From a virus, in IMG/VR virus record IMGVR_UViG_3300030044_000014, positions 51,220 through 115,219 of that record: DNA of 64,000 nucleotides; one strand, written 5' to 3'. The notes beneath the pieces are model-generated. The model had not been told where the DNA came from. It made no database searches and was given only the letters and a program-made list of their open reading frames with translations. Shown one piece after another: positions 15,630 to 23,007 of this stretch; the first letter of the stretch is position 1, and the number at the start of each line of letters is the position of its first letter. Position numbers and translations under genes: made by a program.

Positions 15630-16166
15630 TCACTCCTCAATCATCTTGCCAATGGCAAGAGCTAGTCTGTATTGAGCAGCGTGGTCAGCAATCTCTTTAA
15701 GAGTCAGAGGAGTACCGTTGACGCTGATGTTAACTATAGATCCATTATCGTAACGAATACTACCATTAACCCTTTTCAATATCTCTTTTACCCGGTCTGT
15801 TGTCTTGAGAGATAATTCCATGGTCTCATGCTTAGCTAGAGCGTATTCGCCTTCACCTTGTAACTTCAAGGATCTTAGCTTGTGAAGTCCCATTGTCTGC
15901 CATTTAACAGGCTTGGGATGTTTCTTAACCAACCAAGCCATGTGACTTTTAATAGAGTCAATCTTTGCTTGATGCTTATTTTGGTAGTTACGTAACTCTA
16001 AATGTCTGAGTTCTGAACTAGATTCAGCGTGTGCTTCAACCACTGCAATCGCATGAGCATAATAGTTCTTGCGAAAGCGGGCACGGTGTCTGCGAGTGTT
16101 AATATCATTGCGAGTAACAGCTATATCGCAGAGTTCGCGTACCAGTGGAAGAAGCTCGTTGTCCAT
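15630..16166 (-). CDS. Hypothetical helical basic protein, 178 aa
   Basis: GGAGAATAAG ribosome site. His/Arg-rich first third (TRRHRARFRKNYYAH), then MGLHKLRSLKLQGEGEY, which faintly resembles the microprotein motif. Likely nucleic-acid binding by charge. No family recognised. Confidence 0.65.
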   Translation of the reverse strand: MDNELLPLVRELCDIAVTRNDINTRRHRARFRKNYYAHAIAVVEAHAESSSELRHLELRNYQNKHQAKIDSIKSHMAWLVKKHPKPVKWQTMGLHKLRSLKLQGEGEYALAKHETMELSLKTTDRVKEILKRVNGSIRYDNGSIVNISVNGTPLTLKEIADHAAQYRLALAIGKMIEE

Positions 16167-16167
16167 C

Positions 16168-16359
16168 TTATTCTCCGAAGTGTTTTAGTTGTAAAGCCAT
16201 AGGCAATACATCCACTTGTATTTCTACAAACTTCTCTTTTGGCGGAGCGCGTTTACCCTTAGGCTTTTGCGGCTCAAGCTTTGTTACTTGGTTACCCAAG
16301 CTCAAGAACACAGACATTCCAGCTTCTAACTCTTTACGGATCTGTTGACGTGTTTTCAT
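16168..16359 (-). CDS. Hypothetical protein, 63 aa
   Basis: Preceded by the common leader ACTGGGAGGTATT and a CTGATC-C-TA box at 16381-16393, so it begins a transcript. Basic, Pro/Lys-rich middle (KPKGKRAPPKEK). No family recognised. Confidence 0.6.
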   Translation of the reverse strand: MKTRQQIRKELEAGMSVFLSLGNQVTKLEPQKPKGKRAPPKEKFVEIQVDVLPMALQLKHFGE

Positions 16360-16380
16360 AATACCTCCCAGTATTACACA

Positions 16381-16393
16381 TTCTTAGGATCAG
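16381..16393 (-). promoter_or_regulatory. CTGAnnC-TA box promoter
   Basis: CTGATC-C-TAAGAA on the minus strand, leading into the ACTGGGAGGTATT leader of the gene starting at 16359. The same box-plus-leader cassette precedes 22973 and 23492. Confidence 0.5.
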
Positions 16394-16396
16394 AGA

Positions 16397-16642
16397 TTAG
16401 TTCTTAGCGCAGCCTGATTTGGAGTGTTGTATGGCTTTCTGGATCAGTTGATCCATAGCTTCATCGTTCTTGGAGAACTTATTGAAGTCCTCATTCTTAA
16501 TCTTGAACTTAGTCTCGCAGCCATCGATCACAACTCTAACCATCTGAAACTTAGGATCGCCTGAGTTAGGCATATCCACGTCGTAGTCCATGGCTTGAGC
16601 TGTGGTCGATAGCATCGCGATGATTACCAACAGTGCTTTCAT
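16397..16642 (-). CDS. Small secreted protein, 81 aa
   Basis: Classical signal peptide (KALLVIIAMLSTTAQA) cleaved after residue ~17; no lipobox. Two Cys remain in the mature ~64-residue chain, possibly one disulfide. Start overlaps the upstream stop by one base. Periplasmic role unknown. Confidence 0.65.
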   Translation of the reverse strand: MKALLVIIAMLSTTAQAMDYDVDMPNSGDPKFQMVRVVIDGCETKFKIKNEDFNKFSKNDEAMDQLIQKAIQHSKSGCAKN

Positions 16643-16977
16643 TACTTCCCCTGTGGTTTATTGTTGTTGATGATAGCCTGAGTCTCAGTCGTGAACCGGA
16701 TACGAGCTACGTCCAATTCCATTGTGGAACCAGATGCGTTGTTTCCTTTAACGAATAAGAGAAGCAGTCCAGCGATCAGTCCAGCAATACCTGTACCAAA
16801 CATAATGAGATACATGATTGGGATGAACTCAATATAGTGGTACTCGTGACCCATGATCCAAGAATCATAGATCCAAGGGATAACGAATAGCACACCGATA
16901 ACGGTAAACATAATGCCACGGCTGACATTTGCTGCCCGTTTCTTCTTCTCTTGCTTTTTGAATTGGTTGGTGTCCAT
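16642..16977 (-). CDS. Membrane protein with two helices, 111 aa
   Basis: Basic cytoplasmic N-terminus (KKQEKKKR), then two membrane segments (~19-37 and ~52-78) and a polar C-terminus. TTAGGAGAACA ribosome site and an upstream CTGATC-C-TAAA box at 16994-17006. Holin-like topology, but no lysis genes are near. Confidence 0.65.
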   Translation of the reverse strand: MDTNQFKKQEKKKRAANVSRGIMFTVIGVLFVIPWIYDSWIMGHEYHYIEFIPIMYLIMFGTGIAGLIAGLLLLFVKGNNASGSTMELDVARIRFTTETQAIINNNKPQGK

Positions 16978-16993
16978 ATTGTTCTCCTAACAG

Positions 16994-17006
16994 AATTTAG
17001 GATCAG
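16994..17006 (-). promoter_or_regulatory. CTGAnnC-TA box promoter
   Basis: CTGATC-C-TAAATT on the minus strand between the double hairpin at 17022-17061 and the membrane protein gene starting at 16977. Confidence 0.45.
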
Positions 17007-17021
17007 ATATGGGTAGAAAGT

Positions 17022-17061
17022 GGGCGGCTTATCCTACCGCCCGTGAGCCAGCATAGCTGGC
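17022..17061 (-). terminator. Two tandem hairpins after paralogue 1
   Basis: GCCAGC/GCTGGC with 3-nt loop (17047-17061) and GGGCGG/CCGCCC with 9-nt loop (17022-17042) follow the stop of the gene at 17073; a short T-rich stretch comes next on the minus strand. Confidence 0.6.
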
Positions 17062-17072
17062 AAGTTCAATCA

Positions 17073-17558
17073 TTACTTAACGAGATTGCGGAGTTCAGGA
17101 GGCAACGCATTTGTATCGATGTTGACAGTCTTAACTTTAGAAGCTTGGATCTGAGCAACACGATTGTTAATAGCTACTTCAACTTCTTTGCGGTCTGTAT
17201 CAGTAGAGAGTGTAGTGAGCAATGCTCGCATAGCCTTCAACTGAGGATCGCTGGAGCCAATACGTGAACCAGGGTTTTTAGCGGAGTAATTAGCCCCACC
17301 ATTCAGTCGTTTGTCTTTGCGTAACCAGTTAGACTGGAGACCAGATACGTATCCTTTAAGGTCTGAGTCGCCGCGAGTACTATCAAGTTCGATGGTGCGA
17401 GCAGTGAATCCCTCAAACAGGATAGCATTCACTTGACTGCGTAGTTCTCGGTTCATAAGAGCTCCAACATTGGTTCCTTCAGTAAAGGCAATGTTGTTCT
17501 CCTTCAGAACAGAGATGACTGCATTATAGACCGCTTCCTTCTGTGACATCTTGGACAT
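17073..17558 (-). CDS. Paralogue 1 of the LKGYVSGLQSNWLRKDKRLNG family, 161 aa
   Basis: Starts MSKMSQKEA after GAGGAGGAC. The central block (SDLKGYVSGLQSNWLRKDK, NPGSRIGSSDPQLKAMRALL) is shared almost residue for residue with the genes at 24574 and 28003. I recall similar proteins in other large phages but no function. Basic Trp/Arg/Lys-rich core and a helical end hint at nucleic-acid binding. This copy is the most diverged, with an N-terminal insertion, and is bounded by tandem hairpins, consistent with independent high expression. Confidence 0.75.
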   Translation of the reverse strand: MSKMSQKEAVYNAVISVLKENNIAFTEGTNVGALMNRELRSQVNAILFEGFTARTIELDSTRGDSDLKGYVSGLQSNWLRKDKRLNGGANYSAKNPGSRIGSSDPQLKAMRALLTTLSTDTDRKEVEVAINNRVAQIQASKVKTVNIDTNALPPELRNLVK

Positions 17559-17612
17559 AAAAGTCCTCCTCATAAAAATAGATAACATAATTGTTATCTA
17601 ATAGAAACTAAA

Positions 17613-17804
17613 TTATTCGTTAAATTCACCCGGAAAATCTTCCAATTCTCCGTCTTGTAAATCGTCATCGTCGGTTGATACTAATGGAACGAATTCATCT
17701 CCGTCCCATTCCCCTTCGATTTCTTCATCAATTTTACCCGCGGTCTCGAGAGCATAGATTTCGTCTTCATCCTCATCGTCAATTGCTGGATTGTATTTAC
17801 TCAT
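17613..17804 (-). other. Probable internal in-frame start giving a separate 63-aa acidic protein
   Basis: TGAGGAGGAA (17811-17820) is a near-perfect ribosome site eight bases before the in-frame ATG of MSKYNPAIDD, and also encodes Glu residues of the longer protein. The tail domain alone may be made from the same message. Seen in sequence; expression is inferred. Confidence 0.55.
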
Positions 17805-18176
17805 CGGCATTTCCTCCTCATTAATTAACATGTTTTCAATATGTTGATTCATCTCAGCCTCAACGACCTGCCGCAATGCCTCAAACGTTTCAGCCTCTCG
17901 TGTTACACCAGGCGTAAGTGTTACATCACCAGCGATGATAGCATCGTAATGCGCATCCAGTACATCTTTATTGTTCATGTATAATGCTTTGGCTGCAAAC
18001 CAATTAGCTGCAGCATAACGATCAGGATCTAAGATTTCTTGCTGACGAATATGATCTGGGTGATTAGTATTGAACCTCTGGCGCCACATGACCCATGTGG
18101 ACACTTCTACTGCGGTCTTAAGGCATGTACCTATCATTGACCACATCTCAGCTACGTCAGGTTGTTCATTGCTCAT
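17613..18176 (-). CDS. Hypothetical protein with acidic tail, 187 aa
   Basis: Helical Trp-containing N-terminal domain (~1-120), then an extremely acidic tail (DEDEDEIYAL ... DDDDLQDGELEDF). GGTGA ribosome site at the chosen start. An internal in-frame start with a much stronger ribosome site lies at the domain border (see next entry). The acidic tail could mimic nucleic acid. No family recognised. Confidence 0.65.
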   Translation of the reverse strand: MSNEQPDVAEMWSMIGTCLKTAVEVSTWVMWRQRFNTNHPDHIRQQEILDPDRYAAANWFAAKALYMNNKDVLDAHYDAIIAGDVTLTPGVTREAETFEALRQVVEAEMNQHIENMLINEEEMPMSKYNPAIDDEDEDEIYALETAGKIDEEIEGEWDGDEFVPLVSTDDDDLQDGELEDFPGEFNE

Positions 18177-18192
18177 GGTATTCACCGTACCC

Positions 18193-18585
18193 CTAATTTG
18201 TATCGGATTGATACTGGTCGCCGAACAGTGCGCGTCTAGTTAGTTCTGACTTAACAGCTTCAAGGACTTTGTCTGTACGTCTAATGAAGCCATTCTCATG
18301 TACAATAATGATGTCTTCTAGCGTCTTGGTATTTGAAATCAGCAAGTTCTCAAGATATTTAGCGCTAGATTGCGCCTTCTTGCCCATGATCTCATTGTAT
18401 CGTTCTTCTGCACACAGATCTTTTGCGCCATCTTCTTCAACGTCTTGCATCATAATACATACTTCGCGGTAGTTATCGCTATCTGAACGATCTATGCCCC
18501 ACACGTCACATACTGCATCGCGATAGGCGTCACGAGTCAGATCCCTTATCTTTTCTTTCATTCGCTTTGTGCATCGTCGCGTCAT
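18193..18585 (-). CDS. Hypothetical protein, 130 aa
   Basis: Basic N-terminus (TRRCTKRMKEKIRD) then a mixed helical chain with four Cys. AAGGAA upstream of the ATG at 18585. Overlaps the preceding microprotein by 56 nt. No family recognised. Confidence 0.65.
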   Translation of the reverse strand: MTRRCTKRMKEKIRDLTRDAYRDAVCDVWGIDRSDSDNYREVCIMMQDVEEDGAKDLCAEERYNEIMGKKAQSSAKYLENLLISNTKTLEDIIIVHENGFIRRTDKVLEAVKSELTRRALFGDQYQSDTN

Positions 18586-18691
18586 AATAGTCAAATTCCT
18601 TATAGCTCATTCGGTCTTCAAAGTCTACACCTAATAGGTGCATAAGCTTGATGAGTGATAGATATGTGGACCATCTATTTAGAGTGCTCAC
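18530..18691 (-). CDS. Microprotein of the LLxKLGI family, 53 aa
   Basis: GTG start with GGAGAAGATTA upstream, inside the end of the preceding gene. TYLSLIKLMHLLGVDFEDR carries the motif, then MSYKEFDYYDA and a charged tail. The frame is open to 18850, but that part is antiphase to the membrane protein gene. Confidence 0.62.
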   Translation of the reverse strand: MSTLNRWSTYLSLIKLMHLLGVDFEDRMSYKEFDYYDATMHKANERKDKGSDS

Positions 18692-18941
18692 TAATCTTCT
18701 CCATCTGAACATCGATGTCGTCAAGTGTATCCTTGAATGTATCGGCTGCAATAGCACACTTAAGGACCTTGTCATCGGTGAGTGGCTTAGATCCCAACTC
18801 GCATCCGTAGTAATAGGCATCTCGCATGTCCATCGATTTAAATGGAGCACCCGCCATTACATCCACGAGCACCAAGATTGATGCACAGAGGACAAGGATG
18901 ATACTGTACATGGCAATGCGATAGAAGATGGGATGTTTCAT
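18675..18941 (-). CDS. Small single-pass membrane protein, 88 aa
   Basis: N-terminal membrane helix (~9-28, SIILVLCASILVLVDV) followed by a soluble domain with two Cys. TAGGTAT ribosome site. Likely faces the periplasm. No family recognised. Confidence 0.65.
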   Translation of the reverse strand: MKHPIFYRIAMYSIILVLCASILVLVDVMAGAPFKSMDMRDAYYYGCELGSKPLTDDKVLKCAIAADTFKDTLDDIDVQMEKISEHSK

Positions 18942-18945
18942 ATAC

Positions 18946-19239
18946 CTACTTTAATAGAGTCCGTTCAATAATACTCGCCTCAATCTCAATCACTAACATT
19001 CTGTGATAATCGCCATACCAGGGTGGTATAGCTCCACCGCTCTTTAGATCACTCAGAAGAATTTGTAGATATTTAACATTAAGCTTGCGAAGATCAGTGA
19101 GCAAAGCATTAAAGTTTCTCATACCTTCTTCGCTTTGCCCACTATAAGGATGACTGTCAAATATACGCTTATAACGAAATCGACGCTTCTGCAACTGATG
19201 CTTCTTGCGTGCTTGTTGTCTCTGCATCTTGGATGGCAT
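18946..19239 (-). CDS. LLxKLGI-family protein, 97 aa
   Basis: Arg/Lys/Gln-rich N-terminus (RQQARKKHQLQKRRFRYKR) followed by NALLTDLRKLNVKYLQILL, the family motif in an extended form, and a Pro-Trp-Tyr segment (IPPWYGD). Start at 19239 has GGAGACACG upstream; a TATAAT sequence precedes it. Confidence 0.65.
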   Translation of the reverse strand: MPSKMQRQQARKKHQLQKRRFRYKRIFDSHPYSGQSEEGMRNFNALLTDLRKLNVKYLQILLSDLKSGGAIPPWYGDYHRMLVIEIEASIIERTLLK

Positions 19240-19447
19240 TTCGTGTCTCCGTGATGCGATTATACGTAGGAACAATTGACTCCATTGCTTCGATTGGATG
19301 CGAGTGTTGAGATACTTCTAAGATCTCTCCAGTCTCTTGGTCAATCGCTTCTGCAATCCACTCTGAGTCTTGCACACGAACCTCAAACATAAAACCGCTG
19401 AAGTCGTTACATACCCAGTTCTTATGAGCCTTGTGATTCCACAACAT
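19169..19447 (-). CDS. Hypothetical protein, 92 aa
   Basis: Start at 19447 (MLWNHKAH) follows AAGGGAGAACC, a strong ribosome site; the ATG at 19486 falls inside the promoter box and is rejected. N-terminal strand-rich part with Trp (FEVRVQDSEWIAEA), Thr/Ser/Ala-rich tail. First gene after control element B. Overlaps the next gene by 71 nt. Confidence 0.65.
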   Translation of the reverse strand: MLWNHKAHKNWVCNDFSGFMFEVRVQDSEWIAEAIDQETGEILEVSQHSHPIEAMESIVPTYNRITETRNAIQDAETTSTQEASVAEASISL

Positions 19448-19481
19448 ATATGGTTCTCCCTTATCTAGGTATCTTGTATCA

Positions 19482-19525
19482 GGCATAGCGTCCAGCGCCT
19501 AGGCCGCTGGCGTAGCAGTGTCAGT
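19482..19525 (-). promoter_or_regulatory. 17-bp ACTGACACTGCTACGCC element plus TATGCC box (copy B)
   Basis: Exact 17-mer at 19525-19509 (minus). After 21 bp comes TATGCC, in the same GACGC-TAT context as copy A. A hairpin (GTTGTAGC/GCTACAAC, 6-nt loop) abuts the element on its upstream side. Confidence 0.6.
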
Positions 19526-19557
19526 TGTAGCGGGTGGGCTACAACAAGGGAAATAAG

Positions 19558-19583
19558 AAACGGACCGCAGTTGCGGTCCGTTA
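19558..19583 (-). terminator. Intrinsic terminator of the collagen-like lipoprotein gene
   Basis: AACGGACCGC - AGTT - GCGGTCCGTT, a perfect stem with T-rich sequence (TTTCTTATTT) following on the minus strand. Confidence 0.75.
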
Positions 19584-19613
19584 AAGAAAGATCATCCGTG
19601 ATATTGGGAGAGC

Positions 19614-20291
19614 TTAGTGGAAGAGGAAGCGCGGATCAAGGAGTGCGCCATCTTCATTTAAGATGAGTGCCTCAGAACCAGTGCCTTGCAAGTAGTCGAG
19701 TTCGAAGCTATGAACACCAGCAGACAGGAACTTAGTTGCAGATTTGGTCGTAATAGCGTGCATCCCGTCGTTGTTAACCAAGATACCATCGACATATAAG
19801 TTAGTACCATCGTCAGATGACAGAGAGAACTCATGATAGTTGTCGTCAATGTTTACGATCTCGCCATAGCATTTAACGATATACCAGTTTTGGTAGATAG
19901 GCTGCAATGCAGTAGGCAACACATCGAGACCGTTAGAGGTCGGACCATTAGCTACATTGAAGTTACTGTTATAAGTCCAGCTTCCAACACCAGTCAATGT
20001 GGCTCCGATGATTGCTGTAGTCGTAGTAGGAACAGTATAGAGGCTGCAAGTTAGTCCGTTTGTAACAGGATCAGAACCTTGAGCGACTCGAAGGTTGTTG
20101 TATTGGCCAACCAACAGATTGATTGCATCTGCTGTCGGATCATCAGGTGACGGAGTAGGCGTTGGTGCTGCAGGACCTTGAGGACCAACTGCTCCTGTTT
20201 GGCCGGTAGCTCCAGTTGCGCCCGTATCGCCAGTTTTTCCGCACGCGCACAAGACCATAGACGCGATAATCGCGATCGTTAACATTTTCAT
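19614..20291 (-). CDS. Collagen-like lipoprotein with PA14-like domain
   Basis: 225 residues. Signal peptide with lipobox-like LCAC, then Gly-X-Y triplets (GDTGATGATGQTGAVGPQGP), a Pro/Thr linker, and a C-terminal beta domain (~75-225) whose YHEFSLSSDDGTNLYVDG and AGVHSFELDY match PA14-type carbohydrate-binding modules. Probably displayed on the infected cell or packaged as an envelope lectin. It has its own CTGA-type promoter and a strong terminator, so it is expressed alone, perhaps highly. Architecture resembles lipoproteins of Bdellovibrio-like bacteria, suggesting acquisition from a host; this is inference. Confidence 0.75.
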   Translation of the reverse strand: MKMLTIAIIASMVLCACGKTGDTGATGATGQTGAVGPQGPAAPTPTPSPDDPTADAINLLVGQYNNLRVAQGSDPVTNGLTCSLYTVPTTTTAIIGATLTGVGSWTYNSNFNVANGPTSNGLDVLPTALQPIYQNWYIVKCYGEIVNIDDNYHEFSLSSDDGTNLYVDGILVNNDGMHAITTKSATKFLSAGVHSFELDYLQGTGSEALILNEDGALLDPRFLFH

Positions 20292-20342
20292 AATTGCTCT
20301 CCCAGTTAATTGTTACAGGGCGTAATTGTCCTGTTGATAACA

Positions 20343-20356
20343 CATAATAGTATCGG
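20343..20356 (-). promoter_or_regulatory. CTGAnnC-TATT box promoter
   Basis: CCGATAC-TATTAT on the minus strand, ~50 nt before the lipoprotein ATG. The leader contains AGGACAATTACGC, resembling the AGGCAATTA-like leaders at 25038 and 28464. Confidence 0.5.
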
Positions 20357-20399
20357 TAAAAGCAACCGAATACTTTAGACGAATTTGTTTACCAAATCC

Positions 20400-20636
20400 T
20401 TAAGCAGCTTCATCAAACAAGGATAATTGTAAGTCTATCTTCTGAGTATCTTCTAGTCCAATGAGTTCCTGGCGCTCTCGCTCTGCTATATTAAGCAGCA
20501 ATCGCCTACTTGGTTCATGAATGATCTCATCAACTAAAGCTAATACGTCACAGTCAGAGTAGAAACTAACTGTGTGCGTCTCAAAGATAACAGTCGCAGT
20601 GCGACGATCTGAGCTCAGCACAATTTTGTCTATCAT
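20400..20636 (-). CDS. Hypothetical protein, 78 aa
   Basis: GGGAGG ribosome site. N-terminal beta-hairpin (KIVLSSDRRTATVIFETHTV), then helix and acidic end. No family recognised. Confidence 0.6.
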   Translation of the reverse strand: MIDKIVLSSDRRTATVIFETHTVSFYSDCDVLALVDEIIHEPSRRLLLNIAERERQELIGLEDTQKIDLQLSLFDEAA

Positions 20637-20654
20637 AAGTCCTCCCAGACTTAA

Positions 20655-20912
20655 TTACCCTCCATGCCTTTCACGGTTAGATGGGTAATCTTTTGGATTC
20701 TCGCGAACATCGTACCAATGAGGCACAGTTGTCCCATTGTTTACTGCTTCGCAATAAGCCAGCATATAACGTTCCAATAACTGTAAGTTATTGACCATTG
20801 AGTCATAAGTCTCTTTATTCATAACCAAGCGACCATCATCGGTCTTATCAACTTCAACTTGAAGTAGGACTAGGGCATTGGCAACACCATTAAGCTCTAT
20901 TCCGTGTTTCAT
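20655..20912 (-). CDS. Hypothetical protein, 85 aa
   Basis: Helical with LQLLERYMLAYCEAV and a following VPHWYDVREN; the order helix then P-x-W-Y resembles the end of the 18946 protein. Start overlaps the previous stop (TTATGA). Confidence 0.6.
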   Translation of the reverse strand: MKHGIELNGVANALVLLQVEVDKTDDGRLVMNKETYDSMVNNLQLLERYMLAYCEAVNNGTTVPHWYDVRENPKDYPSNRERHGG

Positions 20913-21043
20913 AACTCATCCTCATTTCGAGCGAGATTAAGTTTCTTGTACGGCTTACCATTCTTTCGGCAGTAAGCAATAGCAATATCAGTCTTGCTCT
21001 GAGGTCTAACAAAGAAGTAATAGATCTTCCAAAGCGTTCTCAT
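20909..21043 (-). CDS. Microprotein, 44 aa
   Basis: MRTLWKIYYFFVRPQ then a basic segment (CRKNGKPYKKLN). Stop-start overlap with the downstream gene and a 4-nt overlap with the upstream gene support it as real. Aromatic-rich N-terminus may contact membrane. Function unknown. Confidence 0.5.
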   Translation of the reverse strand: MRTLWKIYYFFVRPQSKTDIAIAYCRKNGKPYKKLNLARNEDEL

Positions 21044-21369
21044 AGTTCTATCTTTCTTCCGTCTATCTCAATAGCAACAGGGAATATGTAGTTCCCATCA
21101 TGCTTCTTCATGAGATCAAGAGTCTTGTGTAAACTCTTTGGTCCATTGTATTCGCACAAGAAACAAGACTCTCCAAACTTAGACCACTCAAGAGTTCCAC
21201 TGCTCTTATAAGAGATATAACTATCTCCATTAGAGCGGATCTTTCTGCGCCTAGCAGGAAACTTGTCGTCGTCATATTTAGTACCAAAGTAGACTATGAT
21301 CTCTTTGTGGTACCGAGCCATGGAGAGGATCTTCTTTAACTTTTCAGTCTTAGTCATCTTCTTTGCCAC
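21040..21369 (-). CDS. Hypothetical protein, 109 aa
   Basis: GTG start with AAGGAGG five bases upstream. Basic (ARRRKIRS), Tyr-rich; contains a C-x-x-C (SCFLCEY). Compact alpha/beta pattern but no family recognised. Confidence 0.6.
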   Translation of the reverse strand: MAKKMTKTEKLKKILSMARYHKEIIVYFGTKYDDDKFPARRRKIRSNGDSYISYKSSGTLEWSKFGESCFLCEYNGPKSLHKTLDLMKKHDGNYIFPVAIEIDGRKIEL

Positions 21370-21379
21370 AGCAACCTCC

Positions 21380-21475
21380 TTAATCAAGAAAGAAAGACAT
21401 CCAAACCATTGCCCACAACCACGTAGGGAACGAAGCGCTTGAGAATGCCATACATATTAAGATAAAGAATGACAT
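21380..21475 (-). CDS. One-helix membrane microprotein, 31 aa
   Basis: Entirely hydrophobic (FFILICMAFSSASF, WLWAMVWMSFF). AAGGAG lies eight bases upstream and the ATG overlaps the preceding stop (TAATG). Too short for usual gene finders. Could modulate the host membrane or a larger membrane complex. Confidence 0.5.
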   Translation of the reverse strand: MSFFILICMAFSSASFPTWLWAMVWMSFFLD

Positions 21476-21657
21476 TACACTTGCTCCTTGAGAAGAGGGC
21501 AATTGGTATTCATTACGTCTTGCAGTTTTAATCTTAGCGCTCGCATCTCAGTATCGATCATGCGAACAGTCTCAGGGTAATCAATAGAAACTGTTCTGAA
21601 CTCTTCGAGATCAGCGAGTCTCTTGTATATCTGTAACAACAGTTGATTTCGTAACAT
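21475..21657 (-). CDS. Small coiled helical protein, 60 aa
   Basis: AAAGGAGG ribosome site. Leu-rich helices separated by a short Tyr-Pro turn (RLADLEEFRTVSIDYPETV). Start lies 47 nt inside the upstream gene. No family. Confidence 0.55.
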   Translation of the reverse strand: MLRNQLLLQIYKRLADLEEFRTVSIDYPETVRMIDTEMRALRLKLQDVMNTNCPLLKEQV

Positions 21658-21754
21658 CTGCTTCCTCCTTTGGCAATGGCATTGGTTTAGTCAGCTCAAC
21701 GCTGTCCAACCACTCTTCAAACTCCTTGTCTAATTGTTCTTTGTTCTGTTCCAT
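21611..21754 (-). CDS. Acidic microprotein, 47 aa
   Basis: MEQNKEQLDKEFEEWLDSVEL then Pro/Lys/Glu segment. AAAGAGATATAC precedes the ATG. Overlaps the next gene, whose ribosome site lies inside its codons. Function unknown. Confidence 0.5.
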   Translation of the reverse strand: MEQNKEQLDKEFEEWLDSVELTKPMPLPKEEADVTKSTVVTDIQETR

Positions 21755-21778
21755 GTATATCTCTTTATTCGGGCAGAG

Positions 21779-22249
21779 TTAAATATCGTAAGCGAAATCG
21801 TTATTGCGAACCGCATGGTCATAGAACTTATATTTAATACGCTTAAGGATAGTTAACTTAGCATGAGCTTGACTAACGTGGTGTATATACTCAACCGTGT
21901 TGGATGAGCGAGCACGTGCATGAACTGTATATTTAGCATCAACACTGTAGTACTTAAGCGATTGCTGATACCATTGCTCAAACGATACACCGTTGACGTC
22001 TTGATATTTGGTACATGAGTCGACATACATTTTTTCCACTTCTTCATCAGTTATAGCCTCAGCTCGCGCTAAGTCCAGTTCTTCTTGTTCTTGTTTTAAT
22101 TCAGCTGCACGTTTCGCTTTAGAGATCTTAGTTGTATCCTCACGCTCTGAGTAGATCTCGTTAAGTTCTCTATTGTATGCGGCAAACTCTGCATCTGTTA
22201 GATCATCACGTTCCATTTGGCGTTCAAGCCATAAAGTTCTGTTCATCAC
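21779..22249 (-). CDS. Hypothetical helical protein, 156 aa
   Basis: Long charged coiled-coil-like N-terminus (~1-65, Glu/Lys/Arg-rich), then a mixed domain with FEQWYQQSLKYY. AAGGTAAC upstream. No family recognised. Confidence 0.65.
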   Translation of the reverse strand: MMNRTLWLERQMERDDLTDAEFAAYNRELNEIYSEREDTTKISKAKRAAELKQEQEELDLARAEAITDEEVEKMYVDSCTKYQDVNGVSFEQWYQQSLKYYSVDAKYTVHARARSSNTVEYIHHVSQAHAKLTILKRIKYKFYDHAVRNNDFAYDI

Positions 22250-22253
22250 GTCG

Positions 22254-22508
22254 TTACCTTATAGTAGATTTACGATCTTTAAGTTTTGATTTACGTTTGC
22301 GGCTAACCTTCTCAGGTCCACCGCGTTTTTCTGGAGGCATATACTTAACCATGAAGTCGCGCCACCCAGTAGGTTTCGCGTCGTCCTTCCAAAGTTCTGA
22401 ATCTTGCTCAATACCTAATAAGTTGTGAAGGAATAGCTTCAGCTTAAAAAGCTGGGCATATCCTTCACGTCTAGCCTTAGTGCTAGGTTTACCATTAGTA
22501 GAACTCAT
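22254..22508 (-). CDS. LLxKLGI-family protein, 84 aa
   Basis: LFKLKLFLHNLLGIEQDSEL carries the motif, followed by WRDFMVKYMPP and a strongly basic end (RKRKSKLKDRK). Start at 22508 overlaps the lipoprotein stop (ATGA). Function unknown. Confidence 0.68.
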   Translation of the reverse strand: MSSTNGKPSTKARREGYAQLFKLKLFLHNLLGIEQDSELWKDDAKPTGWRDFMVKYMPPEKRGGPEKVSRKRKSKLKDRKSTIR

Positions 22509-22777
22509 GGAGTAGGCTGTTTCCAATGACAAGAGATTGAGTTTGCGCTACTGTTATCAGCCACACTTTCATAGCAAATCACTTCATCAGTTTCGAAGCG
22601 ATACGTAGATCTAACATTTATTACATCATTGACTTTATAGTGAGATGTAATCTTATGTTTCTCCCTAGCAGCATCCACTGCGGATTGCTGTTGCTTACGA
22701 GTTGAACTATTTTCACCATCGTCTGAACAGCCAGCTACTAATACCATTGTAAGAGCTATAACCAAATACTTAGCCAT
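22505..22777 (-). CDS. Small lipoprotein, 90 aa
   Basis: Signal peptide LVIALTMVLVAGC with lipobox (Cys16), then a Ser/Asp-rich spacer and a small beta domain with two Cys. Start at 22777 has AAGGAGG; a longer frame to 22834 lacks one. Confidence 0.7.
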   Translation of the reverse strand: MAKYLVIALTMVLVAGCSDDGENSSTRKQQQSAVDAAREKHKITSHYKVNDVINVRSTYRFETDEVICYESVADNSSANSISCHWKQPTP

Positions 22778-22973
22778 TGCTCTCCTCCTTGAAATCAACT
22801 TTAGGAACATCTTTCCAATAGAGTGTGCCTTCAACTAGCTCAGCTTGTTGATCTAATGCAGAGCGATAGATCTTATGTCCACTCTTTAAGAGAGTGATAA
22901 CATTATCATTGCTAACCCAAGTGTAGGTCAATTCGCGGTTCATACTAACAGCGAGAACATAATATTTGCTCAT
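22770..22973 (-). CDS. Hypothetical protein, 67 aa
   Basis: GGGAGGTATT leader with an upstream CTGAGAC-TATAGA box. Beta-rich N-terminus (YYVLAVSMNRELTYTWV). Overlaps the lipoprotein start by 8 nt. No family. Confidence 0.6.
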   Translation of the reverse strand: MSKYYVLAVSMNRELTYTWVSNDNVITLLKSGHKIYRSALDQQAELVEGTLYWKDVPKVDFKEESNG

Positions 22974-22994
22974 AATACCTCCCAGTTATATTCA

Positions 22995-23007
22995 TCTATA
23001 GTCTCAG
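22995..23007 (-). promoter_or_regulatory. CTGAnnC-TATAGA box promoter
   Basis: CTGAGA-C-TATAGA, then ~11 nt, then ACTGGGAGGTATTATG. A close copy of the box-plus-leader cassettes at 16381 and 23515. Confidence 0.55.
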
